DNA of 64,000 bases from Rikenellaceae bacterium (GTDB lineage Bacteria > Bacteroidota > Bacteroidia > Bacteroidales > Rikenellaceae), in contig SUZX01000003.1 of NCBI GenBank assembly GCA_015059735.1, positions 1 through 64,000 of the forward strand. Direction: 5' to 3'. A model generated the notes under the pieces. The model was not told the origin of the DNA. It saw nothing but the letters and a program-made list of their open reading frames with translations, and did not search any database. A program made the translations under genes and the position numbers. Positions 1 to 10,660 of the stretch are shown one piece after another. The number at the start of each line of letters is the position of its first letter. Positions within the stretch are counted from its first letter, which is position 1.

Positions 1-876
<876 letters not shown>

Positions 877-1026
877 AAAAATATAAATGTTTCGTTAGAG
901 TCCTGACTATTCGTTTTCCTTAAAGGAAATTGACAGATAAATACTACATTTCTTTTTCTCTCAGAAAATACCAGTAAATCAAAGAACCAGTTGAAAAAAC
1001 CTCGCATTTTGTAATGCGAAAGGACT

Positions 1027-1211
1027 GCAAAGATAAAGCATATTTTTGAATCCTGCAAATATTTTTTCAAGAACTTTGCATCTTCTTTCAAAATCGTGTT
1101 TCCAAAGGTCTTCGGCTCCCTTATTGTAAACCTTCAACTTTTTATCAGAACCACGTTTTTCTCAAATGCGGATGCAAAGGTAGGGACTTTTTTTGAATCT
1201 GCAAATATTTT
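1027..1211 (-). promoter_or_regulatory. Tandem rRNA promoters
   Basis: Two minus-strand -7 boxes, TATCTTTGC (1027-1035) and TACCTTTGC (1174-1182), each preceded by a near-identical AAATATTTGCAG(G)ATTCAAAA -33 region. Confidence 0.75.
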
Positions 1212-1289
1212 CACACTTTTTTGCGAAAAATTTTGAATTTAGTCCTAAATAGGGGATACACCTATTATTATATATAACCCTCAAAACAG

Positions 1290-1320
1290 TGCTCGGACCT
1301 CCCAAAGGAAGATCCGAGCA
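1290..1320 (-). terminator. Hairpin downstream of the S8 peptidase gene
   Basis: TGCTCGGA / TCCGAGCA inverted repeat followed by a T-rich stretch on the minus strand. Confidence 0.55.
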
Positions 1321-1376
1321 GATCACATATTTACTTTTTCGGCTTAAAGCTATCGACACCGAAACGAAAGTCCCGA

Positions 1377-3452
1377 TTAAAGCCACCCACCATTGGTTGC
1401 CATTGTCGCACGAGCTACGAGTGCAAATTCGCGCGATATGGTTTGATCACCGACCGAAGCCGTTACCGTAATTAAAGCCATACCTTCTTTTTTGCAAGTC
1501 AGCGTTATCTTCGAGCCATTCAAAGTCGGAGCAGTTGTTAACCCGATATTTGCCAAGTTTTTCGATGTCACACCGGTCAGTTTGATTGTCGCAGAAGAAC
1601 CTCCGAAATAATCGGCAAAATCAATGACAGTCGATTTTCCGGTTTGAACATAAAAGGCCGGACTACCCTTGATGGCGAGCAGGAGTTTCAGGGCATCAAT
1701 CACACCACCGCCCATTTTACCTTTATAATTGGCTGCATTCATCGAAATTCCATAGTTCGGGAACGATTTTGATTTTCCCGTAAAGCCCGCATCAACACCT
1801 CTCACCGCACTGAGCAGCAACGCGCGAAACTCATCGGCCGTGAATTTCTTGCCGAGTTGTGCCGCATAGGTAAGTCCCAATGCTGCAACTCCCGAAACAT
1901 GCGGACAGGCCATAGAAGTACCCTGCATCCATCCATAGCCATAATAATCATCTTTTTTACGATCGTCTTTATAATCTATCGAATTATCACAGAGCATAGT
2001 ACTCAAAATTTCACCATTGGTATAAAACGACCCTTCGGACTCCGAGGCTGTAAAATCACCACCCGGAGCTGCAATCTCTGCCCATTTCCCATAGTTGGTA
2101 TAATAGGCGGGCAAATCACTCCAATCAGTGGATGTCACAGCTATATTAGAAGCGTAAGCAGCCGGATAAATCGCCACATCGCCCTGCGTATCCCCATTAT
2201 TACCGGCAGCAAAGATCACCAATCCACCGGAAATCGGGGAGTTCGGATTATTTTTACCGGCACTTTGCACGAAAGTATCGATTGCATTTTTCAGCATATT
2301 GATATTGGTATATTGAGTACCCTCCCACCATGAGCGCACCGTTTCGGGGGTAACCTTATCGGAAAAGGCATATCCCCAACTATTATTAGCGATCACTGCG
2401 CCATTGGTCAGTGCATATTCGAAGGCTCTAACCTCGGCATAAGGGTCGGTATTTTGGGTGTCATAACCTAATATTTGGCAAGACATCAATTGCACACCTC
2501 TCCCCAATTTACCGCCGGCAATACCGCAAACACCGATATTATTGTTATTTACAGCGGCAATGATTCCGGCAACATGAGAACCATGATCGGCATAGGAGTA
2601 ATAAGTTTTACCATTCTCTTCCTCTACACCGAACGACGTCCAGTCGAGTTGCGTTTTGTTGTTGAAGAAATTATAGCCATGCTCACCGGTAGAGGCTTTT
2701 GTCCAAATATTAGCTTTCAAATCGGGATGTTCAGTATAGATCGGTTCATCCATCACAGCTACGATGATCGAGGAGTTGTTACCCGTGCAAAGCCCCCAAG
2801 CATCAGCAAGGTTGATATCGGCACCGGCTTTCTGATTCGGGAAATACTCATTGGAGCCAGAATTCTCATAAGACCACTGATACTTTAACAATGCATCATT
2901 CATCGCAGCGACAGCACGAGTCGGACGGACGTTTTGCGAGATCAACATATTCGCAGAAGTAGCGGGAATAGCAGGCCCTTTACGCAACGAACGACGGTAT
3001 TTGGGATCAACGAGCAAGTTCACACCGACTACTTCTTCGCGCATACCAAGTGCCTTACTAACAGACAGCAAATCGGTATTCTCATCGAAGTAAAGTGCGT
3101 ACCATCGATTGATGCCGGTACGATCATAAGCCGACTCCCACGCCGGATCGTATTTGAAAACTCGCTCAATATGCGTTACCCCAAACTCCTCCAAAACGGC
3201 ATCAATATTCTCCAAACCCGAACGAGTTACCACCTCGCCACTTCGGGTTGTAATCCGTTTGGTCGAAACCGCAGCAGCAGCCGAAGGAGTAAGTTTCACG
3301 GCAAGCGTTCCTCGCGCTGCAACTGCTGTCGAGCCCGTAATTTTGGATTTTATTTCTGCGGGAATCAGTTTGCCTAAATCATCCTCTGTCTGATCTTTGG
3401 TACAAGCCACCAACGCCAACAAGAGGGAAAATGCAAATAACAATCGTTTCAT
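1377..3452 (-). CDS. S8 family (subtilisin-like) serine peptidase, predicted lipoprotein
   Basis: MKRLLFAFSLLLALVACTKD lipoprotein signal; DHGSHVAGI and GTSMACPHVSG motifs; start trimmed from ORF 1377..3479. Confidence 0.9.
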   Translation of the reverse strand: MKRLLFAFSLLLALVACTKDQTEDDLGKLIPAEIKSKITGSTAVAARGTLAVKLTPSAAAAVSTKRITTRSGEVVTRSGLENIDAVLEEFGVTHIERVFKYDPAWESAYDRTGINRWYALYFDENTDLLSVSKALGMREEVVGVNLLVDPKYRRSLRKGPAIPATSANMLISQNVRPTRAVAAMNDALLKYQWSYENSGSNEYFPNQKAGADINLADAWGLCTGNNSSIIVAVMDEPIYTEHPDLKANIWTKASTGEHGYNFFNNKTQLDWTSFGVEEENGKTYYSYADHGSHVAGIIAAVNNNNIGVCGIAGGKLGRGVQLMSCQILGYDTQNTDPYAEVRAFEYALTNGAVIANNSWGYAFSDKVTPETVRSWWEGTQYTNINMLKNAIDTFVQSAGKNNPNSPISGGLVIFAAGNNGDTQGDVAIYPAAYASNIAVTSTDWSDLPAYYTNYGKWAEIAAPGGDFTASESEGSFYTNGEILSTMLCDNSIDYKDDRKKDDYYGYGWMQGTSMACPHVSGVAALGLTYAAQLGKKFTADEFRALLLSAVRGVDAGFTGKSKSFPNYGISMNAANYKGKMGGGVIDALKLLLAIKGSPAFYVQTGKSTVIDFADYFGGSSATIKLTGVTSKNLANIGLTTAPTLNGSKITLTCKKEGMALITVTASVGDQTISREFALVARATMATNGGWL

Positions 3453-3600
3453 AATTATCGTAGCTATATATAGATTCAATCTTCAAAGATAGGTCTTTTT
3501 TACGAAAAGCCAATATCTCAACAGAATAAATTCGCGTTTTCAACTTGTCGAAATTTGAGAATCCCAACAGCCCTATCTCAATTGGGAGGGGTACGAAAAA

Positions 3601-3634
3601 GGGTGTAAATCTCGTAACTACTTGATTTACACCC
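3601..3634 (-). terminator. Rho-independent terminator downstream of tRNA-Ser
   Basis: Perfect 11-bp stem GGGTGTAAATC / GATTTACACCC followed by TTTTT on the minus strand. Confidence 0.8.
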
Positions 3635-3641
3635 TTTACTG

Positions 3642-3728
3642 CGGAGAGAGAGGGATTCGAACCCCCGGTACAGTTGCCCGTACACCGCATTTCGAGTGCG
3701 GCCCGATCGACCACTCCGGCATCTCTCC
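3642..3728 (-). tRNA. tRNA-Ser (anticodon CGA)
   Basis: Reverse complement GGAGAGATGCCGGAGTGGTCGATCGGGCCGCACTCGAAATGCGGTGTACGGGC...GGTTCGAATCCCTCTCTCTCCG; long variable arm, loop CTCGAAA. Confidence 0.95.
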
Positions 3729-3903
3729 AAACTTATTCCCGAACAACAAAGTGCTGTTTTGGGACTGCAAATATAGACATTTTTTTTCTTTTTGCGCATT
3801 TTCGCACAAAAAAATTGCAGTAGGACCAAAAACTTTCGCCATCAACCTCGCTAAGGCTCTCAAAATAGGGTGGAATGTTTACACCCCGATACGCCTAAAA
3901 TCA

Positions 3904-4440
3904 CTATTTCTCAACATAAGTTATCCGATCACGATCATTCTCCGGCACAGGGAGTGGTTTCGGCTGATAATCAGAATAACCCAAAGCAATGGCACACAGC
4001 GGCTCGCAGCCCTCAGGCAACGGCAAGAATTCACGGAGAAAATCGGTAGCAGAAGGTCCTTCGGGATTCTCTTTACACTGTGCGCGGCCAGCGATATGCA
4101 CCCAGCAAGAGGCAAGTCCCTCATCGACAATTGCAAGTTGTAGCATAGTTGCCGCAATCGAAGCATTAACCATCCACAATTCGCTTTTGGCCGTATCGCC
4201 CAACACAACAATCGCCATCGATGCGCCTGCCATGAACGCAGCTCCCGAATCGCGCATCTGACTCATACGTGCAATGGTTTCAGGATTATCGACCACCAAG
4301 AAACGAGTCGAACGGGTATTATGTCCCGAGGGCGCATTCAGTGCGGTGGTAAGAATCCTATCAACGACCTCTTCGGAGATTTTTTTATCCGAAAATTTAC
4401 GAATACTGCGACGTTTGGCTACAACTTCCTTAAACTCCAT
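3904..4440 (-). CDS. Nitroreductase family protein
   Basis: MEFKEVVAKRRSIRKFSDKKISEEVVDRIL...NAPSGHN; ALGYSD near the C-terminus. Confidence 0.9.
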   Translation of the reverse strand: MEFKEVVAKRRSIRKFSDKKISEEVVDRILTTALNAPSGHNTRSTRFLVVDNPETIARMSQMRDSGAAFMAGASMAIVVLGDTAKSELWMVNASIAATMLQLAIVDEGLASCWVHIAGRAQCKENPEGPSATDFLREFLPLPEGCEPLCAIALGYSDYQPKPLPVPENDRDRITYVEK

Positions 4441-4553
4441 ATCAATTCATTATTTCAAGGTTTCGATTGCAAATATAGCAATAATTAGCGCCCCTCAAAA
4501 TCCTTTCCAAAAGATATTTTACATCAAATTTGCACAGATTCGATTTTTATTCG

Positions 4554-4561
4554 TATATTTG
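4554..4561 (+). promoter_or_regulatory. Bacteroidetes-type -7 promoter box for rplS
   Basis: TATATTTG with TTTG about 21 bp upstream (4529-4532). Confidence 0.65.
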
Positions 4562-4614
4562 CAACCCCTTTGGGGACGTATATCAACCTCTTTCATTGGG
4601 TACTACGACAAAAA

Positions 4615-4693
4615 TCAGCCATGTAAACTAGGTGTATTTCGATACACTTGCATATGGAGATGGGATTGCCGGTTAAGAGACCGACATGGTAGT
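4615..4693 (+). ncRNA. Candidate structured leader RNA upstream of rplS
   Basis: CCATGT(4619-4624)/ACATGG(4684-4689) closing helix around TAGGTGTAT-TTCG-ATACACTTG (4629-4650) and CGGT-TAAGAG-ACCG (4670-4683). Confidence 0.5.
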
Positions 4694-4743
4694 TACGGTA
4701 CAGCGGGAATGTTGAATGCGAAATTAAAAAAATTGTTGCAACA

Positions 4744-5121
4744 ATGAACAAAGATGCAATCATCAAGCTCGTAAACGAGCAGATGTGGACGAAGACGGAT
4801 GCTGAGGTACCGTCGTTCAAAGCTGGTGACACAATCACCGTAACGTACAGAATTATCGAGGGTAACAAAGAACGCTTGCAGAGCTTTCGCGGTGTGGTAA
4901 TCCAGATCAAGGGCTCGGGTAAAACCAAGATGTTCACGATCCGTAAGATTTCGAACGGCGTGGGCGTTGAGCGTATCTTCCCGCTCTATTCACCCCACAT
5001 CGACAAGATCGAGGTGAACAAGATCGGTGTTGTTCGTCGTGCTCGCATCTACTACTTGCGCAAACTCACTGGCAAAAAAGCCCGTATCAAAGAGAAGCGC
5101 ATGACCAACACGGAGAAATAA
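4744..5121 (+). CDS. rplS: 50S ribosomal protein L19
   Basis: [27 protein letters not shown]...[14 protein letters not shown]...[18 protein letters not shown]. Confidence 0.98.
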   Translation: MNKDAIIKLVNEQMWTKTDAEVPSFKAGDTITVTYRIIEGNKERLQSFRGVVIQIKGSGKTKMFTIRKISNGVGVERIFPLYSPHIDKIEVNKIGVVRRARIYYLRKLTGKKARIKEKRMTNTEK

Positions 5122-5140
5122 TCCGTCGAAAGTCACAGAC

Positions 5141-5177
5141 AAAAGAGGCTGTTCTACTAGATAGGACAGCCTCTTTT
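5141..5177 (+). terminator. Terminator downstream of rplS
   Basis: AAAAGAGGCTGT...ACAGCCTCTTTT inverted repeat with T-run. Confidence 0.8.
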
Positions 5178-5229
5178 GTCAAAAATCGTATAACATTTCT
5201 AAACAGAAAGCCTTGTTGTCAGAATAGAA

Positions 5230-5259
5230 ATGCCCTCGCCGAAATTCCGACGAGGGCAT
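5230..5259 (-). terminator. Hairpin terminator downstream of the C1 peptidase gene
   Basis: ATGCCCTCG / CGAGGGCAT, T-rich 3' side on the minus strand. Confidence 0.6.
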
Positions 5260-5339
5260 AATCATTAAAAGTCTGCATTACAAACTCTTTTACGGTCGAA
5301 GACGTATGATTTCAATAGAAATCCACCTACTTCAACAGG

Positions 5340-6536
5340 CTATTTCCAACCTAACTTCTTGGCGATCTCTTTGGGTACAGCCTTGCGGTTAACCATGATC
5401 GTCGTGGTTTTGTACTCGAAGAACGGACGCGAGAAATACCAGAATCCCTTATAAGGAGAGGCTGTCCCCCACGAATTCTGTACTTTGAAGTAGCGATTGC
5501 CGATCTGATCTACTGCTGTTCCGACAATAACCATACCGTGATCGTCTTGTGTTTCATAGTTGTCGAAAGCCGTTTGGCGGATTTCCTGCGTAATTTTACG
5601 CTCTGCTCCAGGCTGCTCGAATTTGTAGCGGGCATCAGCGATCTCCTTCTCGGTGAGTTTGCCCCAACGCTCGGCCTCGGTACCACTTAGGTTTTCAAGT
5701 TTGGTTTCGGGAATAACACCGATTGCTTTGCTGCGGCTAAAACCTTTCTCGCTGACATCGGTTCCCCACGCAACGGTATAACCGTTGTTAAGCGCGTTAT
5801 CCACGATGGCTGTCATCTCGTTGAGTGGCAGATTCCATGCCGTTTCCCACATCCAGTTATCGGGAATTTCGAGGATAAACGGCTTATAGAACGGATGGTG
5901 CGTAAACGAAGTGAACGAAGCATAGTCATCCATATTTATCGGCAGCGAAGCCGCAAACTCTTTCGGAGTGTAAGTCTTGCCGTTGTACTCGAAAGTCTCG
6001 GGCAGCGGACCGAAATAGGTGTCGAGCAATGCGTTGAAACCCTTCTTCCAAACGGGAGTGAGTTTGGCTCTACGAGCAGTTTGGATGATGGAGTTGAGGT
6101 AGCTTTTCAAAGCGGGGAACAGTTCACGGAACTCAGGAAGATCTGTGCCATAGTTCAAACCCGGATAAGCCTCTTGCGGAACGATACCGTATCTCTTGAT
6201 AATCTCGGTAACATCGTGAGCAGCACCTCCTGCTCCGAAGTTGAGGTGGCCGTGTAGGCGAATATACTTCTCGGCCTTCTCCATATAAGAAAGACGCACA
6301 ACCCACATCTCGGAGAGACGTACTTTGGGGCCTCCGGCTTTTAGAATCTCGCTTTCGAGCATGGTAGTTGTCGAATAGCACCAACACGTACCGCTACGGT
6401 TTTGGTTCTTGACATCGGTCGAAGGGATGACGATTTGATCGGTAAACTGATACCCCTTGTTTGCGGATTTCTCCGGAGTTTGAGCAAATGCCGTGCATGC
6501 GATGCAGCAAATCAGCAGCGTGAGGACTTTTTTCAT
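5340..6536 (-). CDS. C1 family peptidase (aminopeptidase C / bleomycin hydrolase-like), secreted
   Basis: Signal peptide MKKVLTLLICCIACTAFAQ; NQNRSGTCWCYSTTTMLESE (Cys), DDHGMVIVG (His), VQNSWG (Asn); start trimmed. Confidence 0.9.
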   Translation of the reverse strand: MKKVLTLLICCIACTAFAQTPEKSANKGYQFTDQIVIPSTDVKNQNRSGTCWCYSTTTMLESEILKAGGPKVRLSEMWVVRLSYMEKAEKYIRLHGHLNFGAGGAAHDVTEIIKRYGIVPQEAYPGLNYGTDLPEFRELFPALKSYLNSIIQTARRAKLTPVWKKGFNALLDTYFGPLPETFEYNGKTYTPKEFAASLPINMDDYASFTSFTHHPFYKPFILEIPDNWMWETAWNLPLNEMTAIVDNALNNGYTVAWGTDVSEKGFSRSKAIGVIPETKLENLSGTEAERWGKLTEKEIADARYKFEQPGAERKITQEIRQTAFDNYETQDDHGMVIVGTAVDQIGNRYFKVQNSWGTASPYKGFWYFSRPFFEYKTTTIMVNRKAVPKEIAKKLGWK

Positions 6537-6558
6537 GATATAGAAGTTTTGGGTTAAA

Positions 6559-8856
6559 TTATTTTTTTGAAGTAGTGACAATTTTTCGACACTCGTCGAT
6601 GGTCAATGTTTCCGGCTTGACTCCTTTGGGAAGACGGTAGTTTTTCCCTTTGTAGGCTATATATGGGCCGTAACGACCGCTTTTTACCAACATGTCGGGA
6701 TCTTCGGGGAAGCTTCGCAACGGAGTGTTGGCAGTGGTGACGGCAACTTTGTGGGTTTGAACAATCTCCACTGCACGTTCGTAACTAATCGTATAAGGAT
6801 CTTCGCCTTTTGGGAGCGATGCGAACGATTTCCCATAACGCACGTATGCTCCGAATTTACCAATTCCAACGGCCAACTCATCACCATCCAATTCGCCAAG
6901 CAGACGAGGTAATGCAAAAAGTCCGAGAGCCTCTTCGAGTGTGATCGACTCAATCAGTTGTCCCTTTTTGAGCGATGCAAATCGACTCTTCTCACCCTCA
7001 GCACTCTCGATTTCAACCATTGGTCCGTAACGGCCGATACGGGCTTTGACCACCTGTCCCGTTTTCGGATCATTACCCAGTATGCGCACCTGACTGCGCT
7101 TGTCAGCCTGAGTACCTATGGCAGTATCAACCATTTGATGAAACGGACCGTAAAAGTCGCCGATCATCTTGTCCCATGTAATATCGCCTTCGGCCACACG
7201 GTCGAACTCTTTTTCGACGTTGGCCGTAAAGTGATAATCGATGATCGGGCCGAATTGCATTTCCAAATAGTCGTTGACCAACATACCGATATCGGTAGGC
7301 GCCAAACGATTCTTATCTTTACCGAAATTCTCACTGAGGGTTTTGGCCGAAATCTTATTGTTGGCAAGGATCAGTTGCAGATAATTGCGTTTCTGGCCCT
7401 CTTTATTCTGCTTGACAACATAACCACGATTGATGATCGTGGTAATGGTCGGAGCATAAGTCGAAGGACGTCCGATACCCAACTCTTCAAGCCGCTTGAC
7501 TAACGAGGCCTCGTTATAGCGAGCCGGAGCTTGGGTAAAACGTTCTGTAGCTGTTATTTGTTTGGCTACAACCTGATCTCCCATGCGCATTTTGGGCAAC
7601 AAATTGCCTTCGGCATCGGAATTTTGCTCATCATCGGTCGATTCGGAATAAAGACGTAGGAATCCATCGAATCGAACCACCTCACCCGTTGCCACAAATT
7701 GATACGAAGAATCGGCCATATCAATAACGATCGTCGTACGATCGAGTTCGGCGCAAACCATTTGCGAAGCAACGGTACGCTTCCAAATCAAGTCGTAGAG
7801 TTTTTTTTCGGCCTGCGTACCTTCTATCGACTGACGATCGATATACGATGGTCGGATGGCTTCGTGTGCCTCTTGCGCCCCTTTGGTTTTAGTCTTATAG
7901 TTGAACCATCGCGAGTATTTCTCTCCGTATAGATTGGTAATTTGCTCTTTACATTGGGCAAGAGCTTGTTGTGAAAGGTTTACCGAATCGGTACGCATGT
8001 AGGTAATCAAACCTTGCTCATAGAGATGTTGTGCAACTGACATGGTTTGCGAAACTGACATACCCAATTTACGGCTGGCTTCTTGTTGGAGTGTCGAGGT
8101 AGTGAATGGCGGTGCAGGATAACGTTGTGCCGGTTTCTCTTCGGCTTTCGAGACCGTAAACGATGCTCCGATGCACTCTTTCAAAAAGCGATCGGCCTCC
8201 TCCTGCGTTTCGAATCGGGTGGACAACTCTGCCTTGAAGAGCGTTTCGTCAGGATCAGAGCCAGAATAAAACTGGGCAACAACGCGAAAATAAGGCGTTG
8301 AGCGAAAAGCGATAATCTCGCGTTCGCGTTCAACAAGCAAACGCACTGCAACCGATTGCACACGACCAGCCGAAAGCGATGGCCGTACTTTCTTCCATAA
8401 AACGGGAGAGAGCTCAAAACCAACCAATCGGTCCAACACACGGCGAGCCTGCTGAGCATGCACCAAATTCATATTGACAGTACGAGGTTGCTCAATGGCT
8501 TCGAGAATAGCTCGTTTGGTAATCTCATGAAAGACAATGCGTTTGGTGGTTTCAACGGGGAGTCCCAACACTTCTGTTAGGTGCCATGCGATGGCTTCTC
8601 CTTCGCGGTCTTCATCGGAAGCCAACCATACGGTCTTTGTCTTTGCCAACCGTGTAAGTTCATCAACAACCTTCTTCTTGTCGCTCGGGATTTCGTAAAT
8701 CGGGCTGAATCCTTTATCTATATGGATTCCGAGATCCTTCTTCGAAAGATCTCGGATATGTCCGAAGCTTGACTTAACGATAAAATCCTTTCCCAAGAAT
8801 TTCTCGATGGTTTTGGCTTTGGCGGGTGACTCAACGATAACTAAATTCTCCTGCAT
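6559..8856 (-). CDS. topA: DNA topoisomerase I
   Basis: LVIVESPAKAKTIEKFLG; ASDEDREGEAIAWH; LITYMRTDSVNLS; C-terminal topoisomerase repeats. Confidence 0.97.
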   Translation of the reverse strand: MQENLVIVESPAKAKTIEKFLGKDFIVKSSFGHIRDLSKKDLGIHIDKGFSPIYEIPSDKKKVVDELTRLAKTKTVWLASDEDREGEAIAWHLTEVLGLPVETTKRIVFHEITKRAILEAIEQPRTVNMNLVHAQQARRVLDRLVGFELSPVLWKKVRPSLSAGRVQSVAVRLLVEREREIIAFRSTPYFRVVAQFYSGSDPDETLFKAELSTRFETQEEADRFLKECIGASFTVSKAEEKPAQRYPAPPFTTSTLQQEASRKLGMSVSQTMSVAQHLYEQGLITYMRTDSVNLSQQALAQCKEQITNLYGEKYSRWFNYKTKTKGAQEAHEAIRPSYIDRQSIEGTQAEKKLYDLIWKRTVASQMVCAELDRTTIVIDMADSSYQFVATGEVVRFDGFLRLYSESTDDEQNSDAEGNLLPKMRMGDQVVAKQITATERFTQAPARYNEASLVKRLEELGIGRPSTYAPTITTIINRGYVVKQNKEGQKRNYLQLILANNKISAKTLSENFGKDKNRLAPTDIGMLVNDYLEMQFGPIIDYHFTANVEKEFDRVAEGDITWDKMIGDFYGPFHQMVDTAIGTQADKRSQVRILGNDPKTGQVVKARIGRYGPMVEIESAEGEKSRFASLKKGQLIESITLEEALGLFALPRLLGELDGDELAVGIGKFGAYVRYGKSFASLPKGEDPYTISYERAVEIVQTHKVAVTTANTPLRSFPEDPDMLVKSGRYGPYIAYKGKNYRLPKGVKPETLTIDECRKIVTTSKK

Positions 8857-8894
8857 GGATATATCTATCTTCTATTATCTTTTGGTATAGAAAA

Positions 8895-8910
8895 AGCCGC
8901 TGAATCGGCT
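8895..8910 (-). terminator. Hairpin terminator downstream of the DUF4270 gene
   Basis: Minus strand AGCCG-ATTCAG-CGGCT followed by TTTTTC. Confidence 0.6.
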
Positions 8911-8986
8911 CTTTCTTATCAATTCTTTCTTTATTGCATGTCCATTCCATTGTCACAACGGAGATAAGACATTTCAAGGCTTATGT

Positions 8987-10660
8987 CTATTTTACCATAT
9001 TATAAGAGATATCAAAACGTATCGGCGCATTATTTTCAACTGCGCTGCCCGCATCAGTCACTTCTCCTTGCAGTACGGTAAATTGAGGAGTGAAAAGGCT
9101 GTAAGCCTCCGGTCCGAGGTAAATTGTATTCTTCGTAAGTTTATCCCACGCTTTCTCATTGGCGAGATACTCGTTCCACATGATTTGGACATGTCCGGTG
9201 ATATCCATGACATAGCATCCGCGACTACGATTGACATATCCGTTGTAGGCGAGCGCCGTTTCGTAAGTCGTCTCATAAATATAGTTGTAATCGGAGATCG
9301 CTGTCAATACCGTGCCACTGGTATTTTTGTAGTTGGTATAAAGGCCCAAACGAGCGGGAGCCTGATTCATTTGGTCAATCAAAACACCAGCACCCGAAGG
9401 TTTTATGCTCTCCCAATCGTATTGGCTTTCGGGAAAATAAATCGACATGAGAACCTGACTGAACGCGAATGAACGGAATCCTTTGTTCGAATCTATGTTC
9501 TCTTCCTCGATCTTCTGCTCCAATGCCTCGAAGAATGCCGGTGTAAACTTTATTTCGGTAACCACACCTCCTAAACCGGAAACATAGGCACGAGAGGTCG
9601 TCGGACGATTGTCCGGCTGACCGGACGTCGGCTCTTTGGCATCGGCAATATTGATCTTTGCAGGCGAAATGGCTCGATCGTAATCGTGTCTGACAGTATT
9701 AATCGAAACATTGCCCTGCTCGCAAAGTTCATCAAAGAAGAAAAAGTTCATACCGATCGTATCTTTGATCAGTGTCGGATCCTCTTTGTCACGGTTACGG
9801 CCGTAAATGGCAAAACCCGAAGAGGAGAGGGTCAATCCATAAATTGTTCCCTCACTACTGCTATTCAAGGCGTTATTCGTTTCATCGGAGGGCTTGATAT
9901 AGATTCCCATAAATTCGTCGAACCATTGAGTCAAACTATCGGTACTATAAATGGAGTAGTCGGCAGCATAATTTTTGGTGCGATAGTTGTCGCTCGGTTG
10001 CAACATCAAGCGAGCAACAAAATCGCGACCGGCAGCAGTCGGTTGCATGGTGACAGCTGTGGCACTCGGTCCATTGGTTTCACCTCCCAACGTGAAGGTA
10101 AAGAGCTTCTCGCCAAGAATACTAGTACCGTTGTCGGCGGTTTGGGGGTCGAATGAAAGGTAGAAGGTCGTATCACGCTCGTTTTTGCCGGAAACCGGTG
10201 GCTTTTCGGTCAAAAATTTATTGCTGATAACCTCATAAACCTCAAAAGTCTGCACAGTGGTAGTATCGATACCGTAGCTCTCAACAGTGATTATAATTTG
10301 TGCCGAGTCGAAGATCGGGCGATATCCGAAATAACCCGAATCGACCATGTAGTAGTTGGTATATTGCGAAAAGAAACCGGCCGAGCGAAGTCCGAGCGTG
10401 TCGTTATAATGCGCCCCAAGGTAGCCGATTTGGATGTTGGAACTTTTAATCGAGTCGGTCTGATACAAACGAGTCTCAACAACTTTTTTAGGATTGAGAT
10501 CTGCTCGAAGCGAAATAAAACCCGCCTTCATCTGTTGATTATCGGGAATCATGTTGGCTCCCAAAGTATCATCAACTTTTGTGCAATTGACCAAGCCAAT
10601 TGTTACGAACAACAACGGTATCAACCGAAATAAGTGGCGAAGTTTATTGAATAGCATCAT
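8987..10660 (-). CDS. DUF4270 family lipoprotein
   Basis: LRHLFRLIPLLFVTIGLVNCTKVDDTLGANMIPD; adjacent to a short glycogen synthase as in other Bacteroidetes; start trimmed, slight overlap with the upstream gene. Confidence 0.75.
   Translation of the reverse strand: MMLFNKLRHLFRLIPLLFVTIGLVNCTKVDDTLGANMIPDNQQMKAGFISLRADLNPKKVVETRLYQTDSIKSSNIQIGYLGAHYNDTLGLRSAGFFSQYTNYYMVDSGYFGYRPIFDSAQIIITVESYGIDTTTVQTFEVYEVISNKFLTEKPPVSGKNERDTTFYLSFDPQTADNGTSILGEKLFTFTLGGETNGPSATAVTMQPTAAGRDFVARLMLQPSDNYRTKNYAADYSIYSTDSLTQWFDEFMGIYIKPSDETNNALNSSSEGTIYGLTLSSSGFAIYGRNRDKEDPTLIKDTIGMNFFFFDELCEQGNVSINTVRHDYDRAISPAKINIADAKEPTSGQPDNRPTTSRAYVSGLGGVVTEIKFTPAFFEALEQKIEEENIDSNKGFRSFAFSQVLMSIYFPESQYDWESIKPSGAGVLIDQMNQAPARLGLYTNYKNTSGTVLTAISDYNYIYETTYETALAYNGYVNRSRGCYVMDITGHVQIMWNEYLANEKAWDKLTKNTIYLGPEAYSLFTPQFTVLQGEVTDAGSAVENNAPIRFDISYNMVK

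Noticed and set aside
3379-3863. ORFs spanning tRNA-Ser on both strands
   Set aside because: Explained by the tRNA gene, its terminator and flanks
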